DNA of 56,072 nt. Origin: an uncultured Ruminococcus sp. GTDB lineage: Bacteria > Bacillota > Clostridia > Oscillospirales > Ruminococcaceae. The stretch covers positions 1 to 56,072 of the forward strand of contig CANQWA010000017.1 in the NCBI GenBank assembly GCA_947627445.1, given 5' to 3'. Positions 9,225 through 16,908 of this stretch are shown here, one piece after another. Position numbers and translations under genes: made by a program. The notes under the pieces are model-generated. The model had not been told where the DNA came from. It ran no database searches and worked only from the letters and a program-made list of their open reading frames with translations. The stretch's first letter is position 1, and every line of letters begins with the position of its first letter.

Positions 9225-9447
9225 AAGGCAAATAGACCTCTTCAGAAACTGGAGAAACGCCAGATTCCGCAAGGGCAACACCGCACAAGGGATTTTGTCC
9301 TGTACAGCCTGTATAAAGAGATGCGGAACAGACTCTGAGGAAGCATGGAAGCATCTCAAGGCACCAGGCAAAATCAGAACTTGTTCTCACCAAAGAAGAT
9401 GGTGCTTCGGAAGTTTCTGAGAAGATCGGATGAAAGGAACGGCAAAA
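9225..9447 (+). ncRNA. folded leader RNA upstream of UDP-sugar pyrophosphorylase
   Basis: About 220 untranslated bases. A long-range helix joins 9240-9250 (CTTCAGAAACT) to 9412-9424 (AGTTTCTGA plus AAG with one bulged G). Inside are nested stems: CTGG/CCAG at 9249-9264, CCGCA/TGCGG enclosing TACAG/CTGTA, TGAG/CTCA, and CACC/GGTG. The closing helix ends about 10 bases before the ribosome-binding site, which would suit translational control. Short stretches (CCGCAAGGGCAA, CAGGCAAAA) recall the glycine riboswitch core, but the overall layout does not fit well and the downstream gene is unrelated to glycine. It also includes two dispersed repeat motifs found elsewhere in the window. Confidence 0.5.
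9376..9387. repeat. AGAACNNGTTCT palindrome
   Basis: AGAACTTGTTCT inside the leader of the UDP-sugar pyrophosphorylase gene; one of six dispersed copies in this window. Confidence 0.6.
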
Positions 9448-10677
9448 ATGACCTATGACGAAGCTTTGATCTATCTCACGAAACACCATCAGGAGCATCT
9501 GCTCCGTTTTTATGAGACACTGACAGTATCGCAGCAGGAATCTCTGCTTTCTCAGATCGCCACGCTGGATCTGGATCGTCCCCAGTTTACCGCCGGAGGA
9601 TTTCCGAAGCAGAAGCGGGGCAAATTTGAGCCTCTGGGCGCACTGACCCTGGATAAGATCGCTGCCAACAAGGAAAAATATCACGCCATCGGCATCGAAG
9701 CCATTCGCAGTGGCAAAGTCGGCGCTGTACTGCTGGCCGGCGGACAGGGATCCCGTCTGGGCTTTCCGCACCCCAAGGGGATGTACAACATCGGCAAGAC
9801 CCGGGAGCTTTATATTTTTCAGTGTCTGATACAGAATCTGATGCAGGTCACCGATGCGGCAGGTGTTTTTGTTCCGCTGTTTATCATGACCAGTGAGAAC
9901 AACGATGCAGAAACACGTGCTTTTCTGGCAGAACACGCCTATTTCGGTTACCAGGCGGACAGGGTGTATTTCTTCCGGCAGGAGACGGAGCCGGCAGTGG
10001 ATGCCAAAACTGGCAAGATTCTCATGAGTGCACCGGATCAGATCGTATTGTCTCCCAACGGCAACGGCGGCTGGTTCTCCTCCATGCAGCGTGCCGGAAT
10101 GCTGGATGTGACAAAAAAGTTGGGCATAGAATGGCTCAATGTATTTGCGGTGGACAATGTTTTACAGCAGATCGCAGACCCGGTATTTATCGGTGCGACC
10201 ATCGTTTCCGGCAGTGCTTCCGGCGGAAAGGTTGTCAGCAAGGCAACGCCGGACGAGCGTGTGGGCGTGCTTTGTCTGGAAGACGGCAAGCCTTCTATTG
10301 TCGAATATTATGAAATGACAGATGAAATGCGCACCCGCCGGGACAGTGACGGCAATCTTGCCTATCGGTTCGGGGTGATCCTTAATTATCTGTTCCGGGT
10401 AGAAGATCTGAAACGTACGCTGAACAAGGATTTTCCCTTGCATATTGCCCACAAAAAGATCCCGCACATGACGGAAAACGGCACATGGATAGAACCGGAA
10501 GAAAACAACGGATACAAGTTTGAGACGCTGGTATTGGATATGGTGCATATGCAGGACAGCTGTCTTGCCTTTGAAGTAGAACGTGCAAAAGAATTTGCCC
10601 CAGTGAAAAATCCCGATGGTGTGGATTCTGTAAAAACTGCACAGGCTCTGCTGGAGCAGAATGGCGTTCTATTATAA
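9448..10677 (+). CDS. UTP-dependent sugar-1-phosphate uridylyltransferase (UDPGP family)
   Basis: Protein of 409 residues of the eukaryote-like UDPGP family, which makes UDP-GlcNAc, UDP-GalNAc or UDP-glucose from UTP and the sugar-1-phosphate. The nucleotide-binding loop VLLAGGQGSRLGFPHPKGMYNIG lies near residue 92, and WLNVFAVDNVL marks the metal-binding region near 225. It is unlike the bacterial GalU and GlmU families. An upstream ATG at 9430 is in frame, but AAAGGA lies 9 bases before the ATG at 9448. It is a single-gene unit with its own promoter and terminator. The exact sugar cannot be told from sequence. Confidence 0.85.
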   Translation: MTYDEALIYLTKHHQEHLLRFYETLTVSQQESLLSQIATLDLDRPQFTAGGFPKQKRGKFEPLGALTLDKIAANKEKYHAIGIEAIRSGKVGAVLLAGGQGSRLGFPHPKGMYNIGKTRELYIFQCLIQNLMQVTDAAGVFVPLFIMTSENNDAETRAFLAEHAYFGYQADRVYFFRQETEPAVDAKTGKILMSAPDQIVLSPNGNGGWFSSMQRAGMLDVTKKLGIEWLNVFAVDNVLQQIADPVFIGATIVSGSASGGKVVSKATPDERVGVLCLEDGKPSIVEYYEMTDEMRTRRDSDGNLAYRFGVILNYLFRVEDLKRTLNKDFPLHIAHKKIPHMTENGTWIEPEENNGYKFETLVLDMVHMQDSCLAFEVERAKEFAPVKNPDGVDSVKTAQALLEQNGVLL

Positions 10678-10756
10678 ATAGAGCGTATTCCCATCAGAAT
10701 ACCGCCGGAAAAAGAATCGCAGGAAAAAGCGCAGATGACGAAAATCACAAAAAAGC

Positions 10757-10793
10757 ACCGCCTTATGGGAGCATGTTGTTCCGGTAAGGCGGT
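10757..10793. terminator. bidirectional terminator
   Basis: Nine-base stem ACCGCCTTA/TAAGGCGGT with a T-run on both strands (TTTTCATTT on plus, CTTTTTTG on minus). It ends the UDP-sugar pyrophosphorylase transcript and the converging dehydratase/activase transcript. Confidence 0.85.
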
Positions 10794-10807
10794 TTTCATT
10801 TCCACCT

Positions 10808-10859
10808 TGTTCCGTATCTTCAAACCGCCGCCTTCCGGCCGATTATTCGATATGGAACA
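10808..10859. repeat. dispersed hairpin repeat, copy 1 (TGTTCCGYATC family)
   Basis: Starts TGTTCCGTATC and ends GATATGGAACA, an imperfect inverted repeat closing a 52-base hairpin. The same core, including CTTCAAACCGCCG and CTTCCGGC, recurs at 25631-25679. Confidence 0.7.
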
Positions 10860-10864
10860 GGCGT

Positions 10865-12091
10865 TTATGCATGAAGCTTTGCATTCGCCAGCATCAGCTT
10901 GATACGATTTTCCTGATTGACACGGGTCGCACCCGGGTCATAGTCGATGGCGACGATATTGGCATTGGGATGTGTATTCTTGATCGTCCGGGACATGCCC
11001 TTTGCCACAATGTGATTGGGCAGGCAGCCGAAAGGCTGTGTGCAGATGATGTTTTCTGTCCCAGTTTCTGCCAGCACTGCCATTTCTGCGGTAATCATCC
11101 AGCCCTCGCCCATAGAAACACCCTGACTGATGTATTGATCCGCAGCCGAACGCAAATCCTCGAAATCGTGAGGCGGTGTGAATTCCCCGTGCTCCTCCAT
11201 GACACGGATCATCTGTACCTGCTTCTTGTGCAGGAACTTATAACCCAGTCCAAACGCCATTGTTCGAAAATTCCGGTAGTCGTACAGACGGCTGTTGGTC
11301 TCTGGATTGGCAGCGCAGTACAGCACAAATTCCAGCAGAGTGGGAACCACAGGTTCGCAGCCCTCTGAAATGAGAAAATCTTCCAGATGATTGTTTGCCA
11401 GCGGGGAATATTTCACATAAATTTCCCCGATGATGCCGACTCTCAGCTTCGGCTTTTTGCTTCGCGGAATGGCAGCAAAGTCGTCTAAGATCTGCCGGTA
11501 AACCTTTTCGGCAGAGAGATACCGGCTGCCGTCAAAGAGTTTCAGGAGCTTTTTCTGCCATGCTTCCAGTACCTGTTTGGATTCCCCTTCGTTCAGTTCA
11601 TAGGGACGGCACTGGTTGTATACGGTCATCAGCAAATCGCCATACAGGACGCAGTATACCATTTTCAGTACCATAGCCGGTTTCAGCTCCAGGCTGTTGC
11701 CCTTTTCCAGTCCGGCAAAGTTCAGGGACAGCACCGGAACTTGCGGGAAATGTTCTGCCATGCACTTGCGCAATAGATGGATATAGTTAGAAGCACGGCA
11801 GCCGCCGCCTGTCTGGGTGATCAGGAGTGCGGTTTTGTCGGGGTCGTATCTGCCGCTTTTCAGGGCTTCCATGAATTGTCCCACTACCAGCAGTGCCGGA
11901 TAGCAGGTGTCGTTATGGACATTTTTCAAGCCCTCTTCTACCACGGTGCGGGATGTGGATTCCAGCAGTTCCATGTGATACCCAAATTGCTCCAGCACTT
12001 TGATCAGCAGATGAAAGTGGATCGGCAGCATATTGGGAACCAGAATGGTATGGGTCTTTTTCATTTCCGGTTTGAATTGTGCGTATGCCAT
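10865..12091 (-). CDS. 2-hydroxyacyl-CoA dehydratase-like / double-cubane cluster-type protein
   Basis: Protein of 408 residues resembling the COG3581 (HgdB-like) part of large fused activase-dehydratase proteins. Recognisable blocks: HTILVPNMLPIHFHLL at the N-terminus, NDTCYPALLVVGQFMEALKSG (conserved Cys near 62), QTGGGCRASNYIHLLRK, and ICTQPFGCLPNHIVAKGM near 340. Such proteins bind iron-sulfur clusters and receive electrons from an ATP-driven activase; some are double-cubane cluster proteins reducing small molecules. The substrate is unknown. It has its own AGGAGGG site and lies 266 bases after the activase gene, its presumed partner. Confidence 0.8.
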   Translation of the reverse strand: MAYAQFKPEMKKTHTILVPNMLPIHFHLLIKVLEQFGYHMELLESTSRTVVEEGLKNVHNDTCYPALLVVGQFMEALKSGRYDPDKTALLITQTGGGCRASNYIHLLRKCMAEHFPQVPVLSLNFAGLEKGNSLELKPAMVLKMVYCVLYGDLLMTVYNQCRPYELNEGESKQVLEAWQKKLLKLFDGSRYLSAEKVYRQILDDFAAIPRSKKPKLRVGIIGEIYVKYSPLANNHLEDFLISEGCEPVVPTLLEFVLYCAANPETNSRLYDYRNFRTMAFGLGYKFLHKKQVQMIRVMEEHGEFTPPHDFEDLRSAADQYISQGVSMGEGWMITAEMAVLAETGTENIICTQPFGCLPNHIVAKGMSRTIKNTHPNANIVAIDYDPGATRVNQENRIKLMLANAKLHA

Positions 12092-12147
12092 AGGGTCGAG
12101 TCCCTCCTGTTTTTTGACACAGATCGTATTTCAACCCAATCCTCTTC

Positions 12148-12284
12148 ATTCCGATAGATGGATCGATCGGAATTGTGCCGCCGCAGGCGGCGCAGAGGAT
12201 GGTATGAGACGGCAATCGGCAAAGCCGATTGGTGCCTGCGCAGCAGGCGTTCCTCCAAATCCGATAGGACATCGGTTTTGGAGG
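12148..12284. repeat. cluster of five palindromes between the activase and dehydratase genes
   Basis: Five consecutive stem-loops: ATTCCGAT/ATCGGAAT (12148-12173), GCCGCC/GGCGGC (12177-12191), GGCAATCGGC/GCCGATT-GCC (12211-12236), GCCTGC/GCAGGC (12234-12248) and CCTCCAAA-CCGAT/ATCGG-TTTGGAGG (12252-12284). No open frame of note spans it. It resembles a REP-like intergenic element and sits where related proteins are continuous. Confidence 0.75.
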
Positions 12285-12292
12285 AGTAGTAT
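12252..12292 (+). repeat. hairpin ending in GAGTAGTAT, copy 1
   Basis: Stem of 13 pairs with one T-T mismatch, followed by GAGGAGTAGTAT. The shape and tail recur at 16801-16843 and, inverted, at 25568-25615, with different stem sequences. Confidence 0.65.
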
Positions 12293-12309
12293 CAGGTTAT
12301 TGTATCGGC

Positions 12310-12341
12310 AAGCCGTCAGGCGTTCTTGGTGCGGTGTTGCC
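12310..12341 (-). repeat. 32-bp dispersed repeat, copy 1
   Basis: On the minus strand this begins GGCAACACCGCACCAAGA and ends CGCCTGACGGCTT; 31 of 32 bases equal the copy at 16646-16677 on the plus strand. It lies just downstream of the activase stop codon. Confidence 0.8.
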
Positions 12342-12357
12342 CCACATGGGCAGGCTC

Positions 12358-15279
12358 TCACTGCTCCATGGCTGCAATCAAGCTTCTGAGCCGAATCTTA
12401 ATGGCACCCAGATTGCTGATCTCATCAATTTTCAGCTGTGTGTACAGCTTGCCGTTATCCTCTAATATTCTCCGCACCTCGTCTGTCGTGATGGCATCAA
12501 TACCGCAGCCGAAAGACACCAGCTGCACCAGCTGCATATCCGGCTGGGTCGTTACATATTGTGCCGCACGGTACATTCTGGCATGATATGTCCACTGGTT
12601 CAACGCCTGCAAACACGGTGTCTGCGCCAGGTGCGCAATGCTATCCTCCGTGATCACCGCCAATCCCAGACTGGCGATCAGCTTATGAATGCCGTGATTG
12701 ATCTCCGGATCCATATGATACGGTCTGCCAGCCAGCACAATGATCTGCTTTCCGGCTTCTCTCGCCTGCCGGACGATCTCCTCGCCCTGCTTCACGATTT
12801 CCTGTCGGTATTGTTCCAGCGCCGCAAAGCCGTGCCGGAGTGCCGTCTCAATCTCCTTCTTAGAAGCATACCGCCCGAACAGTTCGCCCAGCACCTTTAC
12901 CACGTGCTTGGGGCGGTTCAAATCTAAATAAGGATGCAGGAAGTTCTGAGGTGTCAGCTTCTCACAGTTCGCCATAAGCAGCTCCGGATAATACGCCACC
13001 ACAGGACAGTTATAGTGATTGTCTGAATCCCCTTCATCCATATTATAACTCATACAGGGGTAGAAAATGAAATCTACACCCTTTTCCAGCAGGCTTTCCA
13101 TATGCCCATGGGCGATCTTTGCCGGATAACAAACCGTATCTGAGGGAATGGTCGCCTGCCCCTTGTAGTATGTCTCCCGTGTACTCTCCTCAGAGAACAC
13201 CACCTGGAATCCCAGATCGGTGAAAAATGTATGCCACAGAGGCATCTGATCGTAATAATGCAGTGTCAGAGGCAATCCTACCTTTGCGCTGGGTGTTTGC
13301 GGTTTTTGTTGTTCCAGAGAGAGAATATGCCGGTATTTCCATTCAAAGAGGTTGGGAAGCTGCTGGGATTCCTGCTTGCCGGCACCCTTTTCACAACGAT
13401 TGCCGGAGATAAACCGGCTGCCGTCGGAAAAGCGAATCACACTGAGAGAACAATTTGCCGTACAGCCCTTGCAGGCAGCAGCCTTTGCGGTATAGGAGAA
13501 TCGCCTCAACTGTTCTGGTGACAAAAGCGTCGTGCTGCCGCTGCTTTTTTCCTGGGCATACAGCGCCGCGCCGAATGCTCCCATGAGCCCGGAGATTGCC
13601 GGACGGATGACCTCCTGTCCGATCTCACGTTCAAAGCACCGCAGCACAGCATCGTTGAGAAACGTGCCGCCCTGCACCACGATATGCTTGCCCAGATCTT
13701 CGGGACTCCGGGCACGAATGACTTTATAGATAGCATTCTTGACAATAGAACCGGACAGTCCGGCAGAAATATCCATTACCGTTGCGCCGTCCTTCTGCGC
13801 CTGTTTCACGCTGCTGTTCATGAACACGGTGCAGCGTGAACCCAGATCAACGGGATGTTCCGCAAAAAGTCCCAGCTTGGAGAATTCCGCAATGTTATAG
13901 CCAAGTGCCACGGCAAATGCCTGAATAAACGAGCCGCAGCCGGAGGAACAAGCCTCGTTGAGCATGATGCTGTCAATGCTGTGATTCTTGATCTGAAAGC
14001 ACTTGATATCCTGTCCGCCGATGTCGATGATGAAATCCACCTCGGGACAGAAAAAAGTTGCGGCTTTGAAATGGGCTACTGTTTCTACGATACCGAAATC
14101 CACACCCAGTCCTGCACGGATCAGATCCTCTCCGTAACCGGTCACAGCACTGCCGCAAATCACACAGTCCGGGCTAAGTCCCTCATAGAGCGTTTCCAAT
14201 TCTCGTTTCACACAGTCCAGAGGCTGTCCCTTGTTGGAAGCGTAATATTCATAGAGCAGTTCCTGATCCTTGGACAGCAGTACCATTTTTGTGGTCGTAG
14301 AACCAGCGTCGATGCCTAAATAGGCTTCACCCTTGTATGTCTTGTAATCGCCCCGTTTCACATCATGAGCGGCATGGCGTTTCCAGAACCGCTGGTATTC
14401 CTCGGGATAGCTGAACAGAGGCTTGTCTGCCACCAGTGCAGTCTGGGTTTCTGCCTTTGCCAACATGGATGCCAGCTCTGCCAATGTATATGTATCGCTC
14501 AAGCCCGCTGCGGAGACAGCGCAGCCGTAAGCCACAAAGGTTCTGCCGTCATCCGGAAAGATGGCTTGTTCTTTGTCCAGCCCTAATGTTCCGGTAAAGG
14601 CGCTGCGCAGTCCGTGCAAAAAGGACAGCGGTCCGCCCAGAAATAGTACGTTTCCCTGAATGCGTCTGCCCTGTGCCAGACCAGAAACCGTCTGGTCCAC
14701 CACCGCCTGAAAGATACTGGCAGCAATATCCTCACGCCGTGCCCCCTGATTCAGCAAAGGCTGGATATCGGATTTGGCAAATACACCGCAGCGAGAGGCA
14801 ATGGGATAGACTTTTTCGGCATGGAGCGCCATGTTGTCCAGTTCATTGACGGTAACATCCAGAAGCGTCGCCATCTGATCGATGAATGCACCTGTTCCCC
14901 CGGCGCAGGAGCCGTTCATCCGCTGTTCTACACCGCCGGTAAGAAAAATGATTTTGGCATCCTCGCCCCCCAGTTCGATCACGACATCGGCGGAGGGGTA
15001 TCGTTCCTTGACGGCTAAGAAGGCAGCGTGAACTTCTTGCACAAAGGGCAGTCCTGCCGCCTGTGCCAGTCCCAGTCCCGCAGAACCGGTGATGCTGACT
15101 TTTAATGGGTTGTCGGGATATTCGGCTGCCAGCTGCGTCAGCTTTTCGCAGACGGTTTCCCGCACCTTGGAAAAATGACGCTGATAGCTGGCGGACAGGG
15201 TATGTTTGCCGACATCCAGCAGAACCGTTTTCACCGTAGTAGAGCCGACATCAATGCCGATGGCATATGGAGTATTCAC
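12358..15279 (-). CDS. acyl-CoA dehydratase activase-like protein, tandem ATPase plus DUF2229
   Basis: Protein of 973 residues with two BadF/BadG/BcrA/HgdC-type ATPase domains and a DUF2229 region. Domain 1 (about 5-250) has GIDVGSTTVK and NGSCAGGTG; domain 2 (about 320-570) has GIDAGSTTTK, DIGGQDIK and NEACSSGCGSF. The glycine-flanked cysteines are those that hold a shared [4Fe-4S] cluster in such activases. A CKGCTANC cysteine cluster (about 603-610) precedes DUF2229 (about 665-890). The role is ATP-driven low-potential electron transfer to a dehydratase or double-cubane protein, probably the next gene. The start is GTG at 15279 after AGGAGG; the 19 upstream codons lie before the ribosome-binding site. 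Together with its neighbour it equals the length of the usual fused protein. Confidence 0.85.
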   Translation of the reverse strand: MNTPYAIGIDVGSTTVKTVLLDVGKHTLSASYQRHFSKVRETVCEKLTQLAAEYPDNPLKVSITGSAGLGLAQAAGLPFVQEVHAAFLAVKERYPSADVVIELGGEDAKIIFLTGGVEQRMNGSCAGGTGAFIDQMATLLDVTVNELDNMALHAEKVYPIASRCGVFAKSDIQPLLNQGARREDIAASIFQAVVDQTVSGLAQGRRIQGNVLFLGGPLSFLHGLRSAFTGTLGLDKEQAIFPDDGRTFVAYGCAVSAAGLSDTYTLAELASMLAKAETQTALVADKPLFSYPEEYQRFWKRHAAHDVKRGDYKTYKGEAYLGIDAGSTTTKMVLLSKDQELLYEYYASNKGQPLDCVKRELETLYEGLSPDCVICGSAVTGYGEDLIRAGLGVDFGIVETVAHFKAATFFCPEVDFIIDIGGQDIKCFQIKNHSIDSIMLNEACSSGCGSFIQAFAVALGYNIAEFSKLGLFAEHPVDLGSRCTVFMNSSVKQAQKDGATVMDISAGLSGSIVKNAIYKVIRARSPEDLGKHIVVQGGTFLNDAVLRCFEREIGQEVIRPAISGLMGAFGAALYAQEKSSGSTTLLSPEQLRRFSYTAKAAACKGCTANCSLSVIRFSDGSRFISGNRCEKGAGKQESQQLPNLFEWKYRHILSLEQQKPQTPSAKVGLPLTLHYYDQMPLWHTFFTDLGFQVVFSEESTRETYYKGQATIPSDTVCYPAKIAHGHMESLLEKGVDFIFYPCMSYNMDEGDSDNHYNCPVVAYYPELLMANCEKLTPQNFLHPYLDLNRPKHVVKVLGELFGRYASKKEIETALRHGFAALEQYRQEIVKQGEEIVRQAREAGKQIIVLAGRPYHMDPEINHGIHKLIASLGLAVITEDSIAHLAQTPCLQALNQWTYHARMYRAAQYVTTQPDMQLVQLVSFGCGIDAITTDEVRRILEDNGKLYTQLKIDEISNLGAIKIRLRSLIAAMEQ

Positions 15280-15375
15280 AGGTGGTGCTCCTCCTTTCAG
15301 AGGCAAGAATGGCAGAAGCAAGGAGCAAAAATACATATTGGCTTCTGCACTCTCGTTTTGGATATGTTCTTTTTC

Positions 15376-15403
15376 ATTTTATCACATATATCTGAAAAAG
15401 CAA
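15376..15403 (-). promoter_or_regulatory. probable promoter of the activase gene
   Basis: Minus-strand TTGCTT (15398-15403), 16-bp spacer, TAAAAT (15376-15381). Weaker than the other promoters in the window but correctly placed, about 90 bases before the GTG start. Confidence 0.5.
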
Positions 15404-15448
15404 CAGATTTCATCAAATTTTCATCTGGAAAATCAAGTACATTTTCAT

Positions 15449-15460
15449 AGAACTTGTTCT
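15449..15460. repeat. AGAACNNGTTCT palindrome at the alr stop codon
   Basis: On the minus strand the alanine racemase stop reads TGAGAACAAGTTCT, so the palindrome begins with the last base of the stop codon. Confidence 0.6.
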
Positions 15461-16605
15461 CATTCTAATACCATTCTTGGAATCCGCTTGGTAATGCCGC
15501 AGACAATCTCATAGCCGATGGTTCCGATCATGGCGGCAAGCTGATCGGCGGTAATGGTCTGACCGCCGTCTGACCCGAACAGAGTCACAACATCCCCCGA
15601 TCTGACTGTTTCCGGAACCTCTGTCACATCCAACATCAGTTGATCCATGCAGACACGCCCCACAATGGGACAGGCTGTGCCATGTACCAATGCCGATGCC
15701 TGATTGGACAACAGCCGGGAATAGCCGTCCGCATAGCCGATGGTCACGGTGGCAATGGTTCGCGTTTCCTTGGCGGTATAAGTCCTGCCATAGCTGATGC
15801 AATCGCCGGCTTCTACGGTTTTCACATGGGAAACCACACTGCGCAGAGACATGACCGGCTGAATCTCTACAGGGATCTCTACAGGATAGTTGGGATATAA
15901 GCCGTACATGATAATACCGACACGGGCAAGAGTCGCCCGAGGGTTGGGTCTTGTGACGGTGGCTGCACTATTCATGAAATGCAGATGGCGCAGCTTATGT
16001 CCGCGCTGTGCCAGCAAATCGTAGACACGGATAATGCGGTCCTCCTGCATCTGTGTATAGGCAATGTCCTCGGCATCCGGAGAATCTGCCACAGCAAAGT
16101 GCGTGTAGATGCCTTCGATAGAAAGGCGTTCCAGTTCAAAGAGCTGCATCAGCGCATCGGTGCAGGCTTCCGGGGATTTTCCTGGAAAACCCACCCGTCC
16201 CATGCCGGTATCCAGCTTGATATGACAGCGCACCGGCTGCTGGGCGAACCGTTGAAGCTGCTGGGCGTAACCCTGAGAAACCACCCCCTGAATGATGTTG
16301 TTCCGTGCCAGCTCCGGGGCGAATTCCGGGGGCGTATAGCCCAGAATAAAGATTTCACTGTAGGGGCATAGCTGTCGTACGGTCAGGGCTTCCTCCAGAT
16401 TGGAAACGGCAAACCACCGCACGCCAAGTTCCCACAGTTTATGGCAGATGGCTTCGTCCCCGTGTCCGTATGCATTGGCTTTGACCACTGCCATGTATTG
16501 GGTCTGGGGAGGCAGGATGGTTTGTACGGTGCGGACATTGTGTGCCAGTGCAGACATATCGATTTCCGCCCAAGCCCGATAGCGAAGCTGCTGTTCAAGC
16601 TCCAT
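15460..16605 (-). CDS. alr: alanine racemase
   Basis: Protein of 381 residues, PLP-dependent, converting L- to D-alanine for peptidoglycan. The N-terminal barrel carries the PLP lysine in AVVKANAYGHG (about residue 40). The C-terminal domain has ISYGRTYTA with the catalytic tyrosine and GRVCMDQLMLDVT. The frame stays open 16 codons upstream, but that stretch runs into a dispersed repeat; MELEQQLRYRAWAEIDMSALAHN is the normal N-terminus, so ATG at 16605 is chosen. The ribosome-binding site is modest (AAAGAG). No clear promoter was seen on this strand. Confidence 0.95.
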   Translation of the reverse strand: MELEQQLRYRAWAEIDMSALAHNVRTVQTILPPQTQYMAVVKANAYGHGDEAICHKLWELGVRWFAVSNLEEALTVRQLCPYSEIFILGYTPPEFAPELARNNIIQGVVSQGYAQQLQRFAQQPVRCHIKLDTGMGRVGFPGKSPEACTDALMQLFELERLSIEGIYTHFAVADSPDAEDIAYTQMQEDRIIRVYDLLAQRGHKLRHLHFMNSAATVTRPNPRATLARVGIIMYGLYPNYPVEIPVEIQPVMSLRSVVSHVKTVEAGDCISYGRTYTAKETRTIATVTIGYADGYSRLLSNQASALVHGTACPIVGRVCMDQLMLDVTEVPETVRSGDVVTLFGSDGGQTITADQLAAMIGTIGYEIVCGITKRIPRMVLE

Positions 16606-16645
16606 AATAACATCTCTTTTCCGAAGCAGAGGAAGAGATGTTTCA

Positions 16646-16677
16646 GGCAACACCGCACCAAGACCGCCTGACGGCTT
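16646..16677 (+). repeat. 32-bp dispersed repeat, copy 2
   Basis: GGCAACACCGCACCAAGA followed by CCGCCTGACGGCTT; differs from the 12310-12341 copy by one base. GACGG/CCGTC (16670-16685) and CCGCACAA/TTGTGCGG (16709-16727) stem-loops follow, so the whole upstream region of alr is palindromic. Confidence 0.8.
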
Positions 16678-16749
16678 TGACCGTCATCCGCTTGTAATTG
16701 CGCATCTGCCGCACAATCTTTGTGCGGTGCTGCCTTCATTTTCTTCCCC

Positions 16750-16778
16750 TTGCATTTTTCCATAAAATATGATATGAT
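16750..16778 (+). promoter_or_regulatory. promoter upstream of the TatD gene
   Basis: -35 TTGCAT (16750-16755), 17-bp spacer, -10 TATGAT (16773-16778). Transcription would start near 16785 and run through the GAGTAGTAT hairpin before reaching the gene. Confidence 0.65.
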
Positions 16779-16800
16779 AACAGTATTCTGAATATACGAA

Positions 16801-16843
16801 CCTCAAAAATCCGATGATCTACCGGATTTTTGAGGAGTAGTAT
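16801..16843 (+). repeat. hairpin ending in GAGTAGTAT, copy 2
   Basis: Perfect 13-base stem CCTCAAAAATCCG/CGGATTTTTGAGG followed by AGTAGTATTAG. It lies in the leader of the TatD gene, about 65 bases before the start codon. Confidence 0.7.
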
Positions 16844-16908
16844 TAGTATAGCATAAATTCCGCAAAATTGCAAGTCACATTTGTAAATCTGTAGAAAGAA
16901 GAGGGATT

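Noticed and set aside
9231-9424. Glycine riboswitch as a firm call
   Set aside because: Only two short core-like stretches match; the conserved paired elements around them are not in place and the downstream gene is not glycine-related. Kept as an unassigned structured leader.
12092-12357. Sequencing frameshift splitting one activase-dehydratase gene
   Set aside because: A 266-base non-coding gap with organised palindromes and a separate ribosome-binding site is not explained by a frameshift.
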